A DNA stretch of 64,000 nt from GCA-2683825 sp965662355 (GTDB lineage: Bacteria > Planctomycetota > UBA1135 > GCA-002686595): contig CBFIHP010000005.1 of assembly GCA_965662355.1 (NCBI GenBank), forward strand, positions 186,001-250,000, in the 5' to 3' direction. Below, in pieces: positions 26,202-35,014 of the stretch (position 1 is the stretch's first letter; each line of letters begins with the position of its first letter). A program made the position numbers and the translations under genes. The notes beneath the pieces were generated by a model. The model did not search any database. It saw only the letters and a program-made list of their open reading frames with translations, and was not told the origin of the DNA.

Positions 26202-27449
26202 TCAGCTCTCGCTGGCGGGCGAGGTTGTCTCTTTGGGTTGGCTACCGTCCGCGAGGCACTCGTCGACCCGGCGTTCCAGGTCTTCGAGAGCATTCATGAA
26301 CAGCATGTAGGAGTCGTGGGGGGAATCGTACGGTGTGAAGTACTCGTGGACGTTGCCGTCCTCGTGCCTTCGCGTGTACATGTAGTAGACGTGGTCGGAT
26401 GTCGTCAGCTTGCGCCAGGTCTCCAGAAGATCGTCGCGACCCAGCTTTGCCGCGCGCTTCATCTTCGGGCCCAGGGCGTAGAGCTTTTGGTTCGCCTCCA
26501 GCTGCATGCCGTTCGCGAGCCAGGCCCCCAGGTCGCGATTCTCGTCGGCCCACGAGATCGAATCCGGTGCGTCCAGAGTGCCGACGGGTTCGTTGTCCCT
26601 CGCGATCTCGCTCGGCGTGCGAAAATCGAGATGCGAGCCCTCTTCGAGGCAAGACTCGGGTAGGTGTCGCATGAAATCGAGGATCCCCGTGTCAGCGGCC
26701 TGGTGCTCGCCGAAGGTCTCGTAGTCCATGAACAAGCCGATGAAAGTGTCGGTTTCCTCGGAGCGACGCAGCCATTCCGCGAACGTGTCCGCCATCAAGG
26801 GATAGGAGGGCCATTCGGGGTTGCTGAAGCGGAAGGCGATATCGTCGGAGAAGAGATAGTCCCGCAGGAGCAGCTTCAAGCGTTCGCATCCAGTCGGGCG
26901 GTAGACGTGTCGCGGGCTGCGCCAGTCCAGCAGCCTGTCGGCACCCTCCGCCAGCAGCGCCTCGAATCCGAGGCCCTCGATGCGGCGTGCGACTTCGTTG
27001 TCGAAAACGAGCTCTGTGTTGCGGAACGTCACGGGTGTCTTTCCGAAGAGATCCGCCAGCCGTTCTCTCTGCGCGATGACCTGGGCTTCGAATTCTTCGC
27101 CGTCGATCGTGGAGCTGAGCGAGTGGTAGGCGGTCTCACAGATGATCTCCACCGCGCCGCTGGATGCAAGCTCGATGAAGCTGTCGAGAGCCTCGGGGGC
27201 CCACTGTTCCAGCTGGCTCAAGACCGTGCCCGTGAGGGCGAACGAACAGCGAAAACGTCCGTCAGTCTTTTCGATGGCTTCGCGTAGAACCGCGTTCGTG
27301 GGCAGGTAGCAGCGCTCCGCCACGCGTTCGGTGATATATTTATTCAGGTTGTCGTCGAAGTATTCACTTCGCGACTGCAGGTCGAAGCGCGTTTGCGGAA
27401 GGAGCCGATAGGGCTGATGAACCTGAAAGTAAAAGACGATGGAGGTCAC
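26202..27449 (-). CDS. GH57 family alpha-glucan hydrolase/transferase
   Basis: 415 residues from GTG 27449, which overlaps the upstream stop as GTGA; this fixes the start. Begins SIVFYFQVHQPYRLLP, as GH57 enzymes do. Later motifs are ETAYHSLSS, FRNTELVFDN (nucleophile Glu) and GLFMDYETFGEHQ (acid/base Asp). The family contains alpha-amylases, 4-alpha-glucanotransferases and branching enzymes. At about 415 residues, and lacking the long C-terminal part of GH57 branching enzymes, an amylase-type activity is more likely. It lies in the glycogen operon between the GT4 gene and the synthase-phosphorylase fusion. Confidence 0.9.
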   Translation of the reverse strand: MTSIVFYFQVHQPYRLLPQTRFDLQSRSEYFDDNLNKYITERVAERCYLPTNAVLREAIEKTDGRFRCSFALTGTVLSQLEQWAPEALDSFIELASSGAVEIICETAYHSLSSTIDGEEFEAQVIAQRERLADLFGKTPVTFRNTELVFDNEVARRIEGLGFEALLAEGADRLLDWRSPRHVYRPTGCERLKLLLRDYLFSDDIAFRFSNPEWPSYPLMADTFAEWLRRSEETDTFIGLFMDYETFGEHQAADTGILDFMRHLPESCLEEGSHLDFRTPSEIARDNEPVGTLDAPDSISWADENRDLGAWLANGMQLEANQKLYALGPKMKRAAKLGRDDLLETWRKLTTSDHVYYMYTRRHEDGNVHEYFTPYDSPHDSYMLFMNALEDLERRVDECLADGSQPKETTSPASES

Positions 27450-28744
27450 GCGACGACTTCCTCGTAGATGCCGGTGATCCTCTTCGCGGGCTGGTCCCAA
27501 CCCAGGCGTTCGACCTCGGCGCGGCCCTGGGCGATCAACTCGTCTCGCAGTGCGGGGCGTTGCAGCACGGCGAGGATGCGCTCGGCCAGGGCCTGTGTGT
27601 CCCAGTAGTCGACCTTCAAGACGCTGTGCGCGACCTCACCGACGCCGGCTTGACGCGAGACGATGACGGGCACGTTGCGAGCCATGGCCTCGAGCGGGGT
27701 TATGCCAAAGGGCTCGGCGACCGAAGGCATGACGTAGACGATGGCTTGCCGGAAGGCCTCTTCGCGTTCCTTTCCCTCGAGGAATCCCGTGAAGCGCAGG
27801 TTGTCGCCCAAGCCCAGCTCGGCGGCTTGTTCGATCAAGCTCGGCAATAGATCGCCGTGGCCGCTGACGACGAAGTGCATTTCCGGAGCCTGGGCCACGA
27901 CGAGCGCCGCGGCTTCGAGGAAGTACTCGGGGCCCTTTTGGTGCGTCAGCCGACCGAGAAAGAGCACCGTGGGCGGTTGCACGTCGGCTTCCGGTTCAGC
28001 GTCGGCCGGTGCGGGGACCGACTCGACGCCGTTGTGCACCACGCGCACCTTGGCGAAGGGAATGTCGTAGCGTTCGCAGAGCTCGTCCGCCGAGCGTTGG
28101 CTGACACAGACGATGCGATCGGCCGCTTCCAGGCCGCGCTTCTCCAACTCGATGATGCGGGGATCGGGTTCGGTCGCCGAACCCTCCGGGCGCCGATCGT
28201 ATTCGGTGGAATGCACATGGCACACGAGCGGTTTGCCGGTCAGCTCCTTGGCCAGGATACCGGCCGGGAAACTCATCCAATCATGGGCGTGGACGACGCC
28301 GAATTCGCGTTGACGCACGATCTCCGCCACGGCGCGTGCGTAGCGCTGCACTTCGCTGTGCAGGTCGGGGCTGTAGGAAGAACGGAACAGGCGCTCTTCC
28401 GGGGGGAGGGGCACCGAACGCTTGCGCAGGGCATCGAGCCGCGCGCGGTAGGTGTCCTCGTCCATGTAGGGTTGTAGGGGGCTCGTCACGCCCAGCTCTT
28501 CGATTGCCGGGACGGCGGGCGTCCGCTCGATCAGCGGCAGGGCGGCGGTTGCGTCCGACAGTTCTATCGAATCGGCACCCAGGAGCTCGACCCCGCCGGC
28601 CTGTTCGTCACCCTCGAGTTTGGGGACGACGAACAACACGTCGGTGCCCGACGTGGAGAGGGCCCGGGCCAAGCCCTGGCAAGCGGTGCCCAACCCTCCC
28701 GACATGCGCGGAGGAAACTCGAAACCCAGCATCAAGACTTTCAT
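27446..28744 (-). CDS. GT4 family glycosyltransferase (glycogen operon)
   Basis: 432 residues from ATG 28744, overlapping the debranching-enzyme stop by ATGA. GT-B fold: N-terminal LMLGFEFPPRMSGGLGTACQGLARAL, then VVHAHDWMSFPAGI, VCHVHSTEYDRR, VRVVHNGVES, LFLGRLTHQKGPEYFLEAA and the nucleotide-sugar motif PSVAEPFGITPLEAMA (E-x7-E). The opening resembles GT5 glycogen synthase but the donor-site motif is GT4. In this operon it may use ADP- or UDP-glucose to start or extend glucan, or make a maltose-like primer. The donor is not determinable from sequence alone. Confidence 0.87.
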   Translation of the reverse strand: MKVLMLGFEFPPRMSGGLGTACQGLARALSTSGTDVLFVVPKLEGDEQAGGVELLGADSIELSDATAALPLIERTPAVPAIEELGVTSPLQPYMDEDTYRARLDALRKRSVPLPPEERLFRSSYSPDLHSEVQRYARAVAEIVRQREFGVVHAHDWMSFPAGILAKELTGKPLVCHVHSTEYDRRPEGSATEPDPRIIELEKRGLEAADRIVCVSQRSADELCERYDIPFAKVRVVHNGVESVPAPADAEPEADVQPPTVLFLGRLTHQKGPEYFLEAAALVVAQAPEMHFVVSGHGDLLPSLIEQAAELGLGDNLRFTGFLEGKEREEAFRQAIVYVMPSVAEPFGITPLEAMARNVPVIVSRQAGVGEVAHSVLKVDYWDTQALAERILAVLQRPALRDELIAQGRAEVERLGWDQPAKRITGIYEEVVA

Positions 28745-30759
28745 TGGAGCGCTCCCATCCAAGTTTCGTGGCCCGCGCGAACCGCTTCGAGCATGTGCTG
28801 CGCGCGCAGGTACTCGCCCGTGTTCCAGGCCTGTGCCATGGTACCGCCGGGGAGGTGGGGAGGATCCCCGTCGAAGACCTCGGAAATGTGATTCAGCCCC
28901 GCGCGATCCAGCTCGGCGTCGATTCCGTCCCAGAGGAGCGTGAGTTCCTCCAGGATGCGCGCGTCTCGGGGCCAGGCACGCAGGGCAGCCTCGGTGTAGA
29001 AACCCAGCAGCCACGGCCACGTCGTGCCCTGGTGATAGGCGTTGTCCCGTTCATCGGGGCCGCCGCGAAAACGGCCGCGGTATTTCACGTCACCCGGAGC
29101 AAGCGTGCGTAGTCCGACCGGCGTCAAGAGCTCGCGGCGCGTGATCTCGACGATCGAGCGGCGCTGCTCGATGGAGAGCGGGGAGTGTTCGAGTGCCGCC
29201 GCCAGAACCATGTTGGGGCGCACGCTCGTATCGAGTTGGCCTCGATCCCAGACATCGGCCAGGTGTCCGTGTTCTTGGCTCCAGAAGCGTTCCAGGAAGG
29301 CCTTGTTCGCAACCCGCGAGCGTTCGCTCCAGAGCGCGGCCTCGTCGTGGCGTTCCGCCTCCTCCAGGAAGCTTTTGACCCGGGCGAGCAGGGCCAACCA
29401 CAGGGCGTTGATCTCGACCGCGAACCCAGCACGCGGCGTGACCGGGCCTTCTGTGGTCTGCGCATCCATCCAGGTCGGATTCAGCCCGGCTCCGCCGGCA
29501 CGAATCAATCCGTGCTCGTCCGCGCGAATGTCGAGCGCGGTTCCGTTCCAGTACCACGTCGCGATCTCGCACAGGGCGGGGAGTAGCTCTTCGTTCACCA
29601 GGGATCTGGAACCACCCGCTTGCTCGAAGAGCACGACCGCACGGGCGAACCAAAGCGCCGCGTCGACCGAACCATAGTGGCTCTCCTCGGCGGTGGCGGC
29701 GTAGATGTTGGGCAACAGGCCTTCACGCAGGAAAGGCAGCGCACCGTGCAGGACCTCGGCGCATTCCCCGAGTCGACCGCGGGCCAGTGTGAGTCCGGGC
29801 AGGGCAATGAAAACGTCACGGCCCCATTCGCCGAACCAGGGAAAGCCCGCGAGAACTCCGGGGCGGCCGTACGTGTCTCGGTATAGGAAATCGTCGGCGG
29901 CGAGGTACGCGCGCGTCGCGGCTTCCATGCGGGTGAAGGCGCGCGCGTCCGTCAACAAGCGCTCCCGGCGACGGGACTCGACCCCAAACAGCAGGTGCGG
30001 TTCGTCGGTTTCGGCGACGGTGCCGAGTGAGACGAAGGTCGGCTGGCCCGGTGCAATGGAGAAGCGGAAGGCTCCGGGCGTGAAGTGATCCTCGCGCCCC
30101 TCGAAACCCCGTTCCTGATCGGTCGTGTATACGGTGTTGTGATACCAGTCCGGCTGTGCCTCGAAGCCGTGCTCGGGCGGAAACCGGAGTACGACCGGCG
30201 GAAAGCCCTCCGCCTGGACGCGCATGCCACGGGCCGTGCGCACACAGTCCGGCGCGGTCGCGGTTCCTTCCTTTTGAAGGTGATCCGCATCCCGCAGGGC
30301 GAAGAGCGGTCGCAGCTCGAGCTGGAACGGTCCCTCGCCGTCGAGGATCATGTAGCGCAGAACCAGCGTCGAGGAGCCGCGCACCATCTGCATGGAGCGC
30401 TCGAGCGTGATATCCCCAAAGCGGAAGATCGACCTTGGATACGGGCTCAACTCGAAACGCTCGAGAAACTCGTGCCCGCGCGGATGGACGACTCCGTCGG
30501 GGTAGCGGACGGCCGAGAGCGGAAACGAGCGCTCGCCCACGGAGAGATTCTCCTCCATCCGCGACAGCGCCACGAAGCGTCGGGCGCTCCCCGGTATCGG
30601 TGCGACGAGAAGCCCGTGGTACTGGCGGCTGGGCCAACCCGCCACGGTCCCCGACGCATATCCGCCCAGACCGTCGGTTTCGAGCCACTCGGCGTCCAAC
30701 GCCTGAGCATGCTCGTTCGATGAAACGGAGCGGTCGCGAGAGAAGAGGATGGAGTCCAT
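28741..30759 (-). CDS. Bacterial glycogen debranching enzyme (amylo-alpha-1,6-glucosidase)
   Basis: 672 residues. The N-terminal GDE_N-type domain has EWLETDGLGGYASGTVAGWPSRQYHGLLVAP, the signature of bacterial archaeal-type debranching enzymes. The C-terminal (alpha/alpha)6 domain has GFPWFGEWGRDVFIALPGLTL, AGGAGLNPTWMDAQT, EINALWLALL and AYHQGTTWPWLLGFY, with the acidic residues expected of GH133-like enzymes. It removes alpha-1,6 stubs from glycogen. First gene of the four-gene minus-strand operon, divergent from glgC with about 98 bp between the two starts. Confidence 0.93.
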   Translation of the reverse strand: MDSILFSRDRSVSSNEHAQALDAEWLETDGLGGYASGTVAGWPSRQYHGLLVAPIPGSARRFVALSRMEENLSVGERSFPLSAVRYPDGVVHPRGHEFLERFELSPYPRSIFRFGDITLERSMQMVRGSSTLVLRYMILDGEGPFQLELRPLFALRDADHLQKEGTATAPDCVRTARGMRVQAEGFPPVVLRFPPEHGFEAQPDWYHNTVYTTDQERGFEGREDHFTPGAFRFSIAPGQPTFVSLGTVAETDEPHLLFGVESRRRERLLTDARAFTRMEAATRAYLAADDFLYRDTYGRPGVLAGFPWFGEWGRDVFIALPGLTLARGRLGECAEVLHGALPFLREGLLPNIYAATAEESHYGSVDAALWFARAVVLFEQAGGSRSLVNEELLPALCEIATWYWNGTALDIRADEHGLIRAGGAGLNPTWMDAQTTEGPVTPRAGFAVEINALWLALLARVKSFLEEAERHDEAALWSERSRVANKAFLERFWSQEHGHLADVWDRGQLDTSVRPNMVLAAALEHSPLSIEQRRSIVEITRRELLTPVGLRTLAPGDVKYRGRFRGGPDERDNAYHQGTTWPWLLGFYTEAALRAWPRDARILEELTLLWDGIDAELDRAGLNHISEVFDGDPPHLPGGTMAQAWNTGEYLRAQHMLEAVRAGHETWMGALQ

Positions 30760-30778
30760 CGGACCGCGTAGCGTACCG

Positions 30779-30794
30779 TCCAGAGACCTCTGGA
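30779..30794. promoter_or_regulatory. Dyad in the divergent debranching-operon/glgC promoter region
   Basis: TCCAGAG-AC-CTCTGGA is a perfect 7-2-7 inverted repeat between the two divergent starts, as expected for a homodimeric repressor or activator site. Confidence 0.4.
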
Positions 30795-30840
30795 GACCGC
30801 TGGACTATTCAACAGCTTGGGGAGAGGGCATCCTATCGGC

Positions 30841-30848
30841 GGAGGAGG
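30841..30848 (+). promoter_or_regulatory. Strong ribosome binding site of glgC
   Basis: GGAGGAGG ends 9 nt before the ATG at 30858 and fixes that start. Confidence 0.75.
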
Positions 30849-30857
30849 CCGTAATTA

Positions 30858-32093
30858 ATGACCTTGACAACGGATCTGAAGGACACGCTGACCCTCGTTC
30901 TGGCCGGAGGTCAGGGTGAGCGCCTGAAACCCCTGACCTCCCAGCGTGCCAAGCCGGCCGTGCCCTTCGGGGGGTCCTACCGGATAATCGACTACACGCT
31001 GTCGAACTGCATCCACTCCGGACTGCGGCGGATCTTCGTCCTTACCCAGTACCAGGCGCGCTCCCTCGAGGAGCACATTCGCTTCGGCTGGAACTTTCTG
31101 CCCCGGCGGCTCGAGCAGTTCATCTCGATGCGCCCTCCGCACCATAAATCCAACAGCAAGTGGTACGAGGGGACGGCGGACGCCATCTACCAGAACATCG
31201 ATACGCTGCTCACCGAGCGCCCCAGGCACGTCTTGATCCTCTCAGGCGACCACATCTACAAGATGGACTACGGACGGATGCTAGGGCAACACATCGAAAC
31301 CGAAGCCGCCTTGACCATCGGCGCGGTGCGTGTGCCGCAGGAAGAAAGCAGCCGCTTCGGGATCTTCTCGGCCGATGAATCGAGCCGCGTCGTCGACTTC
31401 CTGGAGAAACCCGAAACCGGCCCCGAGATCCCGGGCAGGCCCGGCTGGTGTCACGGCTCGATGGGCATCTATATCTTCGAGACCGGCGAGCTGATCCGGC
31501 GTCTCGAGGCCGACGCGGCCGACGCCGGGAGTGCGCACGATTTCGGGCACAACATCATCCCGAAGATGATCCGTGAAGCATCGGTCTTCGCTCACGACTT
31601 CGAGGATCCCTATGGCAGCGAACGTCCGTACTGGCGCGACGTGGGTACCCTCGACGCGTACTTCGATGCCAACCTGGATCTCTGCAGCGTCACACCACAG
31701 TTCAACCTCTACGACATGGACTGGCCCACGTACACGCTGTGGCACAACGACCCTCCGGCCAAGACGATCCTTGGCGGCGACGGAAATCCCTCGGAGGTCG
31801 TCGATTCGCTGCTGAGCCCCGGCGTCATCGTTTCCGGAGCGTCCACCCGCCGTTCGATTCTCTCCAATCGAGTGCGCTTGGAGCAGAACGCCGAGGTCGA
31901 GGAGTCCATCCTCTTCAGTGGCGTCGTCATCGGACAGGGCGCCAAGGTCAAGCGCACGATCATCGACAAGTGGGTCCAGGTGCCGCCGGAAACGCGCATT
32001 GGTCATGACAGGGAGGAGGATATGCAGCGCTTCCCTGTTACGGCTTCGGGGATCACGGTCGTTCCCTCCGGGTATCGCTTCGATACGGAGTAG
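30858..32093 (+). CDS. glgC: Glucose-1-phosphate adenylyltransferase (ADP-glucose pyrophosphorylase)
   Basis: 411 residues. The nucleotidyltransferase motif is LVLAGGQGERLKPLTSQRAKPAVPFGG, followed by RIIDYTLSNCIHSGLRRIFVLTQY, GTADAIYQN, LILSGDHIYKMDY, FLEKP, GSMGIYIFE and DVGTLDAYF, then a C-terminal left-handed helix region (LSPGVIVSGASTRRSILSNRV). It makes ADP-glucose from ATP and glucose-1-phosphate, supplying the GlgA encoded at 39727-41187 and possibly the GT4 enzyme. Divergent from the debranching operon and convergent with the CheX-like gene. Confidence 0.97.
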   Translation: MTLTTDLKDTLTLVLAGGQGERLKPLTSQRAKPAVPFGGSYRIIDYTLSNCIHSGLRRIFVLTQYQARSLEEHIRFGWNFLPRRLEQFISMRPPHHKSNSKWYEGTADAIYQNIDTLLTERPRHVLILSGDHIYKMDYGRMLGQHIETEAALTIGAVRVPQEESSRFGIFSADESSRVVDFLEKPETGPEIPGRPGWCHGSMGIYIFETGELIRRLEADAADAGSAHDFGHNIIPKMIREASVFAHDFEDPYGSERPYWRDVGTLDAYFDANLDLCSVTPQFNLYDMDWPTYTLWHNDPPAKTILGGDGNPSEVVDSLLSPGVIVSGASTRRSILSNRVRLEQNAEVEESILFSGVVIGQGAKVKRTIIDKWVQVPPETRIGHDREEDMQRFPVTASGITVVPSGYRFDTE

Positions 32094-32149
32094 GGGTCCC
32101 TGGACAACCGGACCTCCTATATCCGAGAGGCCCAAGCCCCCCTCAGAAT

Positions 32150-32749
32150 CTACGCCGCGAGGAACAGCCGCGCGATGGATCGGGCGACGGGGAAGGGCAT
32201 GACCGCGAGCACTTCGTGCTTCGCGTCGTTGCAGGTGAGGTCGATCGAGACCCCGAGCCCGCGCCCGACCTTTGCCAGCTGACTGCCAAGAGGATCCTTG
32301 GGGCCGAGCTGCACGAGGCGGATATCGTCGACGTTCCCGGAGATGCGCAGCTGGCGGTGGACCTCGAGAAAGGCCGAGCTGATCGATCCGCACAGGAGGT
32401 TCATCATTTCCTGCATGACCTCCATATGGCCTTCGTCGAGGCCGCTCTTGTCGAGCGGGGACTTGGCAGGAAGGCAAAGCACCGCCTTGGTGAGTTCCCA
32501 GGCCAGGGGTACAGGAAAGAGGATGTGGTAGTCGCCCTCGCAATCGCCCTCGACGCGGGTGGACAAGACCAACGACCAGTTGGCTTTCCAGGCCGGACGC
32601 CATTCATCGAGGCTATGGATGAGGCTGCCCGTAGATTCGCCGATCTCCATCGTGCAGCCCGCCATCATCTCCCAGTCCTCGACGACTTGCGTCATCGAGC
32701 GACGGGCGAGCTCGCGATGAAGCTCGGTCATGAGGTGTTGGGATAGCAT
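32150..32749 (-). CDS. CheC/CheX-like chemotaxis phosphatase family protein
   Basis: 199 residues. The segment HMEVMQEMMNLLCGSISSAFLEV carries ExxxExxNxxxG, the phosphatase signature of the CheC/CheX/FliY family, and the alternating strand pattern on either side (WSLVLSTRVEGDCEGDYHILFPVPLAWELTKAVL) fits. Family members dephosphorylate CheY-type receivers. No chemotaxis or flagellar gene is nearby; the nearest receiver is in the hybrid kinase 20 kb away. It may therefore serve another two-component pathway. Assignment to the family is probable, the role is open. Confidence 0.55.
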   Translation of the reverse strand: MLSQHLMTELHRELARRSMTQVVEDWEMMAGCTMEIGESTGSLIHSLDEWRPAWKANWSLVLSTRVEGDCEGDYHILFPVPLAWELTKAVLCLPAKSPLDKSGLDEGHMEVMQEMMNLLCGSISSAFLEVHRQLRISGNVDDIRLVQLGPKDPLGSQLAKVGRGLGVSIDLTCNDAKHEVLAVMPFPVARSIARLFLAA

Positions 32750-32893
32750 CGGGTCCAGCGCGTGTACGCGGTTGGCTTACAGGTTGGGATTTTCGTGAGG
32801 CTGGAGCCTGTGATGTCCGGCGGGAATACCGCCCGATGGAATTCGGCCAGCATCAACGTGTACTTTCGCGGTTTTGGGAGCCCACTCTTGATA

Positions 32894-32910
32894 GCAGGAA
32901 GGGCTCCTGC
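32894..32910. repeat. Short hairpin in intergenic DNA
   Basis: GCAGGA-AGGGC-TCCTGC, a perfect 6-bp stem, lies between the esterase gene end (33000) and the CheX-like start (32749). No T tract on either side. The remaining 250 bp of this gap hold nothing else I can name. Confidence 0.3.
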
Positions 32911-32999
32911 CTCTAATTCTGCTCCGGAAGCGAGGCATATTCTCAAAGTTGGGCCTGGCGCTACGCCGGCGACCCGAGAAGGAGGGCGAATCCCGCCTC

Positions 33000-33737
33000 T
33001 TAGCGGGAAAGAATTTCCTCCAGGTAGCGCGGCAGCATCTCGCGCCACGTGGGCCAATCGTGGTCGTAGTCCTCACCCCACGCATCGACTCGATTGGGGA
33101 TGCCGCGCTCTCCCAGGGCGTTGGCGATGCGCCACGACTGTGCAGGTTCTTCCCAGCGGCCCTCACCATGGGTGATCAGGAGGAAGCGCTGGCGCAGGGC
33201 TTCGAGGTGTGCGCCCTCGGGCAGGGAGGGCAGGAAGTGGAGCGGCGAGATCTCGTGATAGTCCTGGGTCATCGGCCCCTCGAGAAACTTGGCCAGGTCG
33301 TAGGTGCCGCTCATGCAGATCGCGGCCCGAAACACATCGGGGTGGCGGCAGGTGGCGGCCAGTGCGTTGAAGGCGCCGATCGAGGGGCCGGTTGCGATGA
33401 TCTCGATGTCCTCGCTGCGGCAATCGCTTCGGATGGAGGGAACCAGTTCGTGGTAGACGAACGCGTCGTACAGGTTCTGGGCTCGGGCCGCGGTAGGAGT
33501 CGAGTTGGATTCCGTCAACCACACCTTGCCCGCCACGCTATCGACCGAGTACAGCTTGATGCGCTCTTCAGCGAGCATCGGTGCGAGCACCTCGACCATC
33601 TTGAAGCGTTCGCATTCTTCCGCATCGGCGGCGGCCGTGGGGAAGAAGAGCACCGGGGTGCCTACCTCGCCCCAGCGGGAAACGGTCACTTCGCGCTCGA
33701 GGCGGTCCGAGAACCAGGTGGTCTTGAATTTCGACAT
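33000..33737 (-). CDS. Alpha/beta hydrolase (esterase family), end of ATP-grasp operon
   Basis: 245 residues. Esterase-family fold with a nucleophile elbow IATGPSIGAFNALAA (GPSIG, GxSxG type), an acid following LLITHGEGRWEEP, and a candidate catalytic His in WGEDYDHDWPTWREML. No signal peptide, so cytoplasmic. It starts 2 bp after the stop of an ATP-grasp-like gene and is the last gene of a six-gene minus-strand operon. A hydrolase beside ligases may release or proofread a product. The substrate is unknown. Confidence 0.8.
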   Translation of the reverse strand: MSKFKTTWFSDRLEREVTVSRWGEVGTPVLFFPTAAADAEECERFKMVEVLAPMLAEERIKLYSVDSVAGKVWLTESNSTPTAARAQNLYDAFVYHELVPSIRSDCRSEDIEIIATGPSIGAFNALAATCRHPDVFRAAICMSGTYDLAKFLEGPMTQDYHEISPLHFLPSLPEGAHLEALRQRFLLITHGEGRWEEPAQSWRIANALGERGIPNRVDAWGEDYDHDWPTWREMLPRYLEEILSR

Positions 33738-33739
33738 GA

Positions 33740-34999
33740 CTAGCCGGTTTGTACCGCGGCGCGTCCGGCAGCATCGGCTTCGCGCCAGCTTTGGATCTTA
33801 TCCCAGAAGTACTCGGTGAACTCGTCGTGTTCGTGCTCGGGGAAAACAGCCACGACCTTCTTGCGCACGGCGGCCTTGGCTCGCTTGTCACCGAAGTACT
33901 CCCACGCGACCTCGTCGAGGTGCCCCAAATGCTTTTCGCAGAACTCCTCGAACTTCGCCGTTTGCAGGCGCTTGCGTGCGATATCCGCGTACTGACGGAC
34001 CTTCTCGCGGTAGGGGAGTTCCCTGTCCGCCACTCGAAAATACGGTGTCCAGTCCAGGTTGACCCGCATCTTTTTGTTCGTCGCAGCGCAGAAGACGGCC
34101 CAGCGGATCTTGGCTTTCACGAGCCACGGGAAATGCATGTGCAAGGAGGTTACCTGCGAGTCGGGGCAGGGGTTGGCGAAGTCGATCGGGTGCCAGGTAC
34201 CCTCTTTCAGCAGGTATTCCGACGAGTTGAAGTCCCATCCGAAGAACGTGTTGATCGTCAACGTGAGATCGGCGAGCAGGGCGGCGTCCTCCTCGTCCAG
34301 GAAATCCTGGTCCTCGAGATAGCGCTGGTGCAGCGGATTCTCGGGAGCGTAGGAGACGTAGCGGATCTGCGGCCCGACCCCGACGCAGCGCACGAAGCTC
34401 TCGTATGGGTGCACGCCCTGCTGGAGATGCATGACGAACTTACCGCTTTCCTCGTATGCCTTGTTCAAGCTCTCGGCGTCGTCGACCTTGTTCACACCGA
34501 CCCAGCCGCCGCCGTCGTAGGGCTTCATGAAACACGGATAGCCGAGATCCTGGCCCAGCTTCTCGAGGTCGAAGAAAACAGCGTAGCGCTTGAGCGTCTC
34601 TTGCAGATCCGGCTGGTCGTTGTACGACTTCGGGGGGATCAACCACGTGTCGGGAATGGGCAGGCCCATGCGCATCATCGCGCAATAGCTGGTCTGCTTC
34701 TCCATGGACTGAACCGACCAGGGGTTGTTGAACACGTACGTGTCGTTCAACAGCACCGCCTTCTTGATCCACTCCCGGCTCATGTGATACCAGTGAGTCA
34801 GGCGATCGACGACGACGTCGTACTTGGACGAATCGTCCAGTCGGAACGGGTCGATCTGCAAACGGCCGGAGTCGATCTGTACCGTGTTGCGCCCCAGCCG
34901 AAGGTCCAGTTTCAGATCCGCGAGGATGTCCTCGAAACAGACTGGCCAGCACTCGTCCGCTCCCAGGGAGAGCCCGATCTTGCGTTTGATTGTCGCCAC
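33740..34999 (-). CDS. ATP-grasp-like protein
   Basis: 419 residues. ATP-grasp features: YPCFMKPYDGGGWVGVNKV (ATP-binding Lys and Gly loop), FVMHLQQGVHPYESFVRC, and a metal/ATP-binding segment FNSSEYLLKEGTWHPIDFANPCPDS. The N-terminal part (KYDVVVDRLTHWYHMSREWIKKAVLLN) forms the pre-ATP-grasp domain. It differs clearly from the three other ATP-grasp genes nearby, which share a THMEWF motif. Such enzymes activate a carboxylate as acyl-phosphate and join it to an amine. It lies between two hydrolase genes in the operon. Confidence 0.8.
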   Translation of the reverse strand: MATIKRKIGLSLGADECWPVCFEDILADLKLDLRLGRNTVQIDSGRLQIDPFRLDDSSKYDVVVDRLTHWYHMSREWIKKAVLLNDTYVFNNPWSVQSMEKQTSYCAMMRMGLPIPDTWLIPPKSYNDQPDLQETLKRYAVFFDLEKLGQDLGYPCFMKPYDGGGWVGVNKVDDAESLNKAYEESGKFVMHLQQGVHPYESFVRCVGVGPQIRYVSYAPENPLHQRYLEDQDFLDEEDAALLADLTLTINTFFGWDFNSSEYLLKEGTWHPIDFANPCPDSQVTSLHMHFPWLVKAKIRWAVFCAATNKKMRVNLDWTPYFRVADRELPYREKVRQYADIARKRLQTAKFEEFCEKHLGHLDEVAWEYFGDKRAKAAVRKKVVAVFPEHEHDEFTEYFWDKIQSWREADAAGRAAVQTG

Positions 35000-35014
35000 T
35001 GGTTCAGTTCACTC

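Noticed and set aside
24794..26299. 501-codon open frame on the plus strand
   Set aside because: Antisense shadow of the GT3-GT35 fusion, whose motifs are unmistakable.
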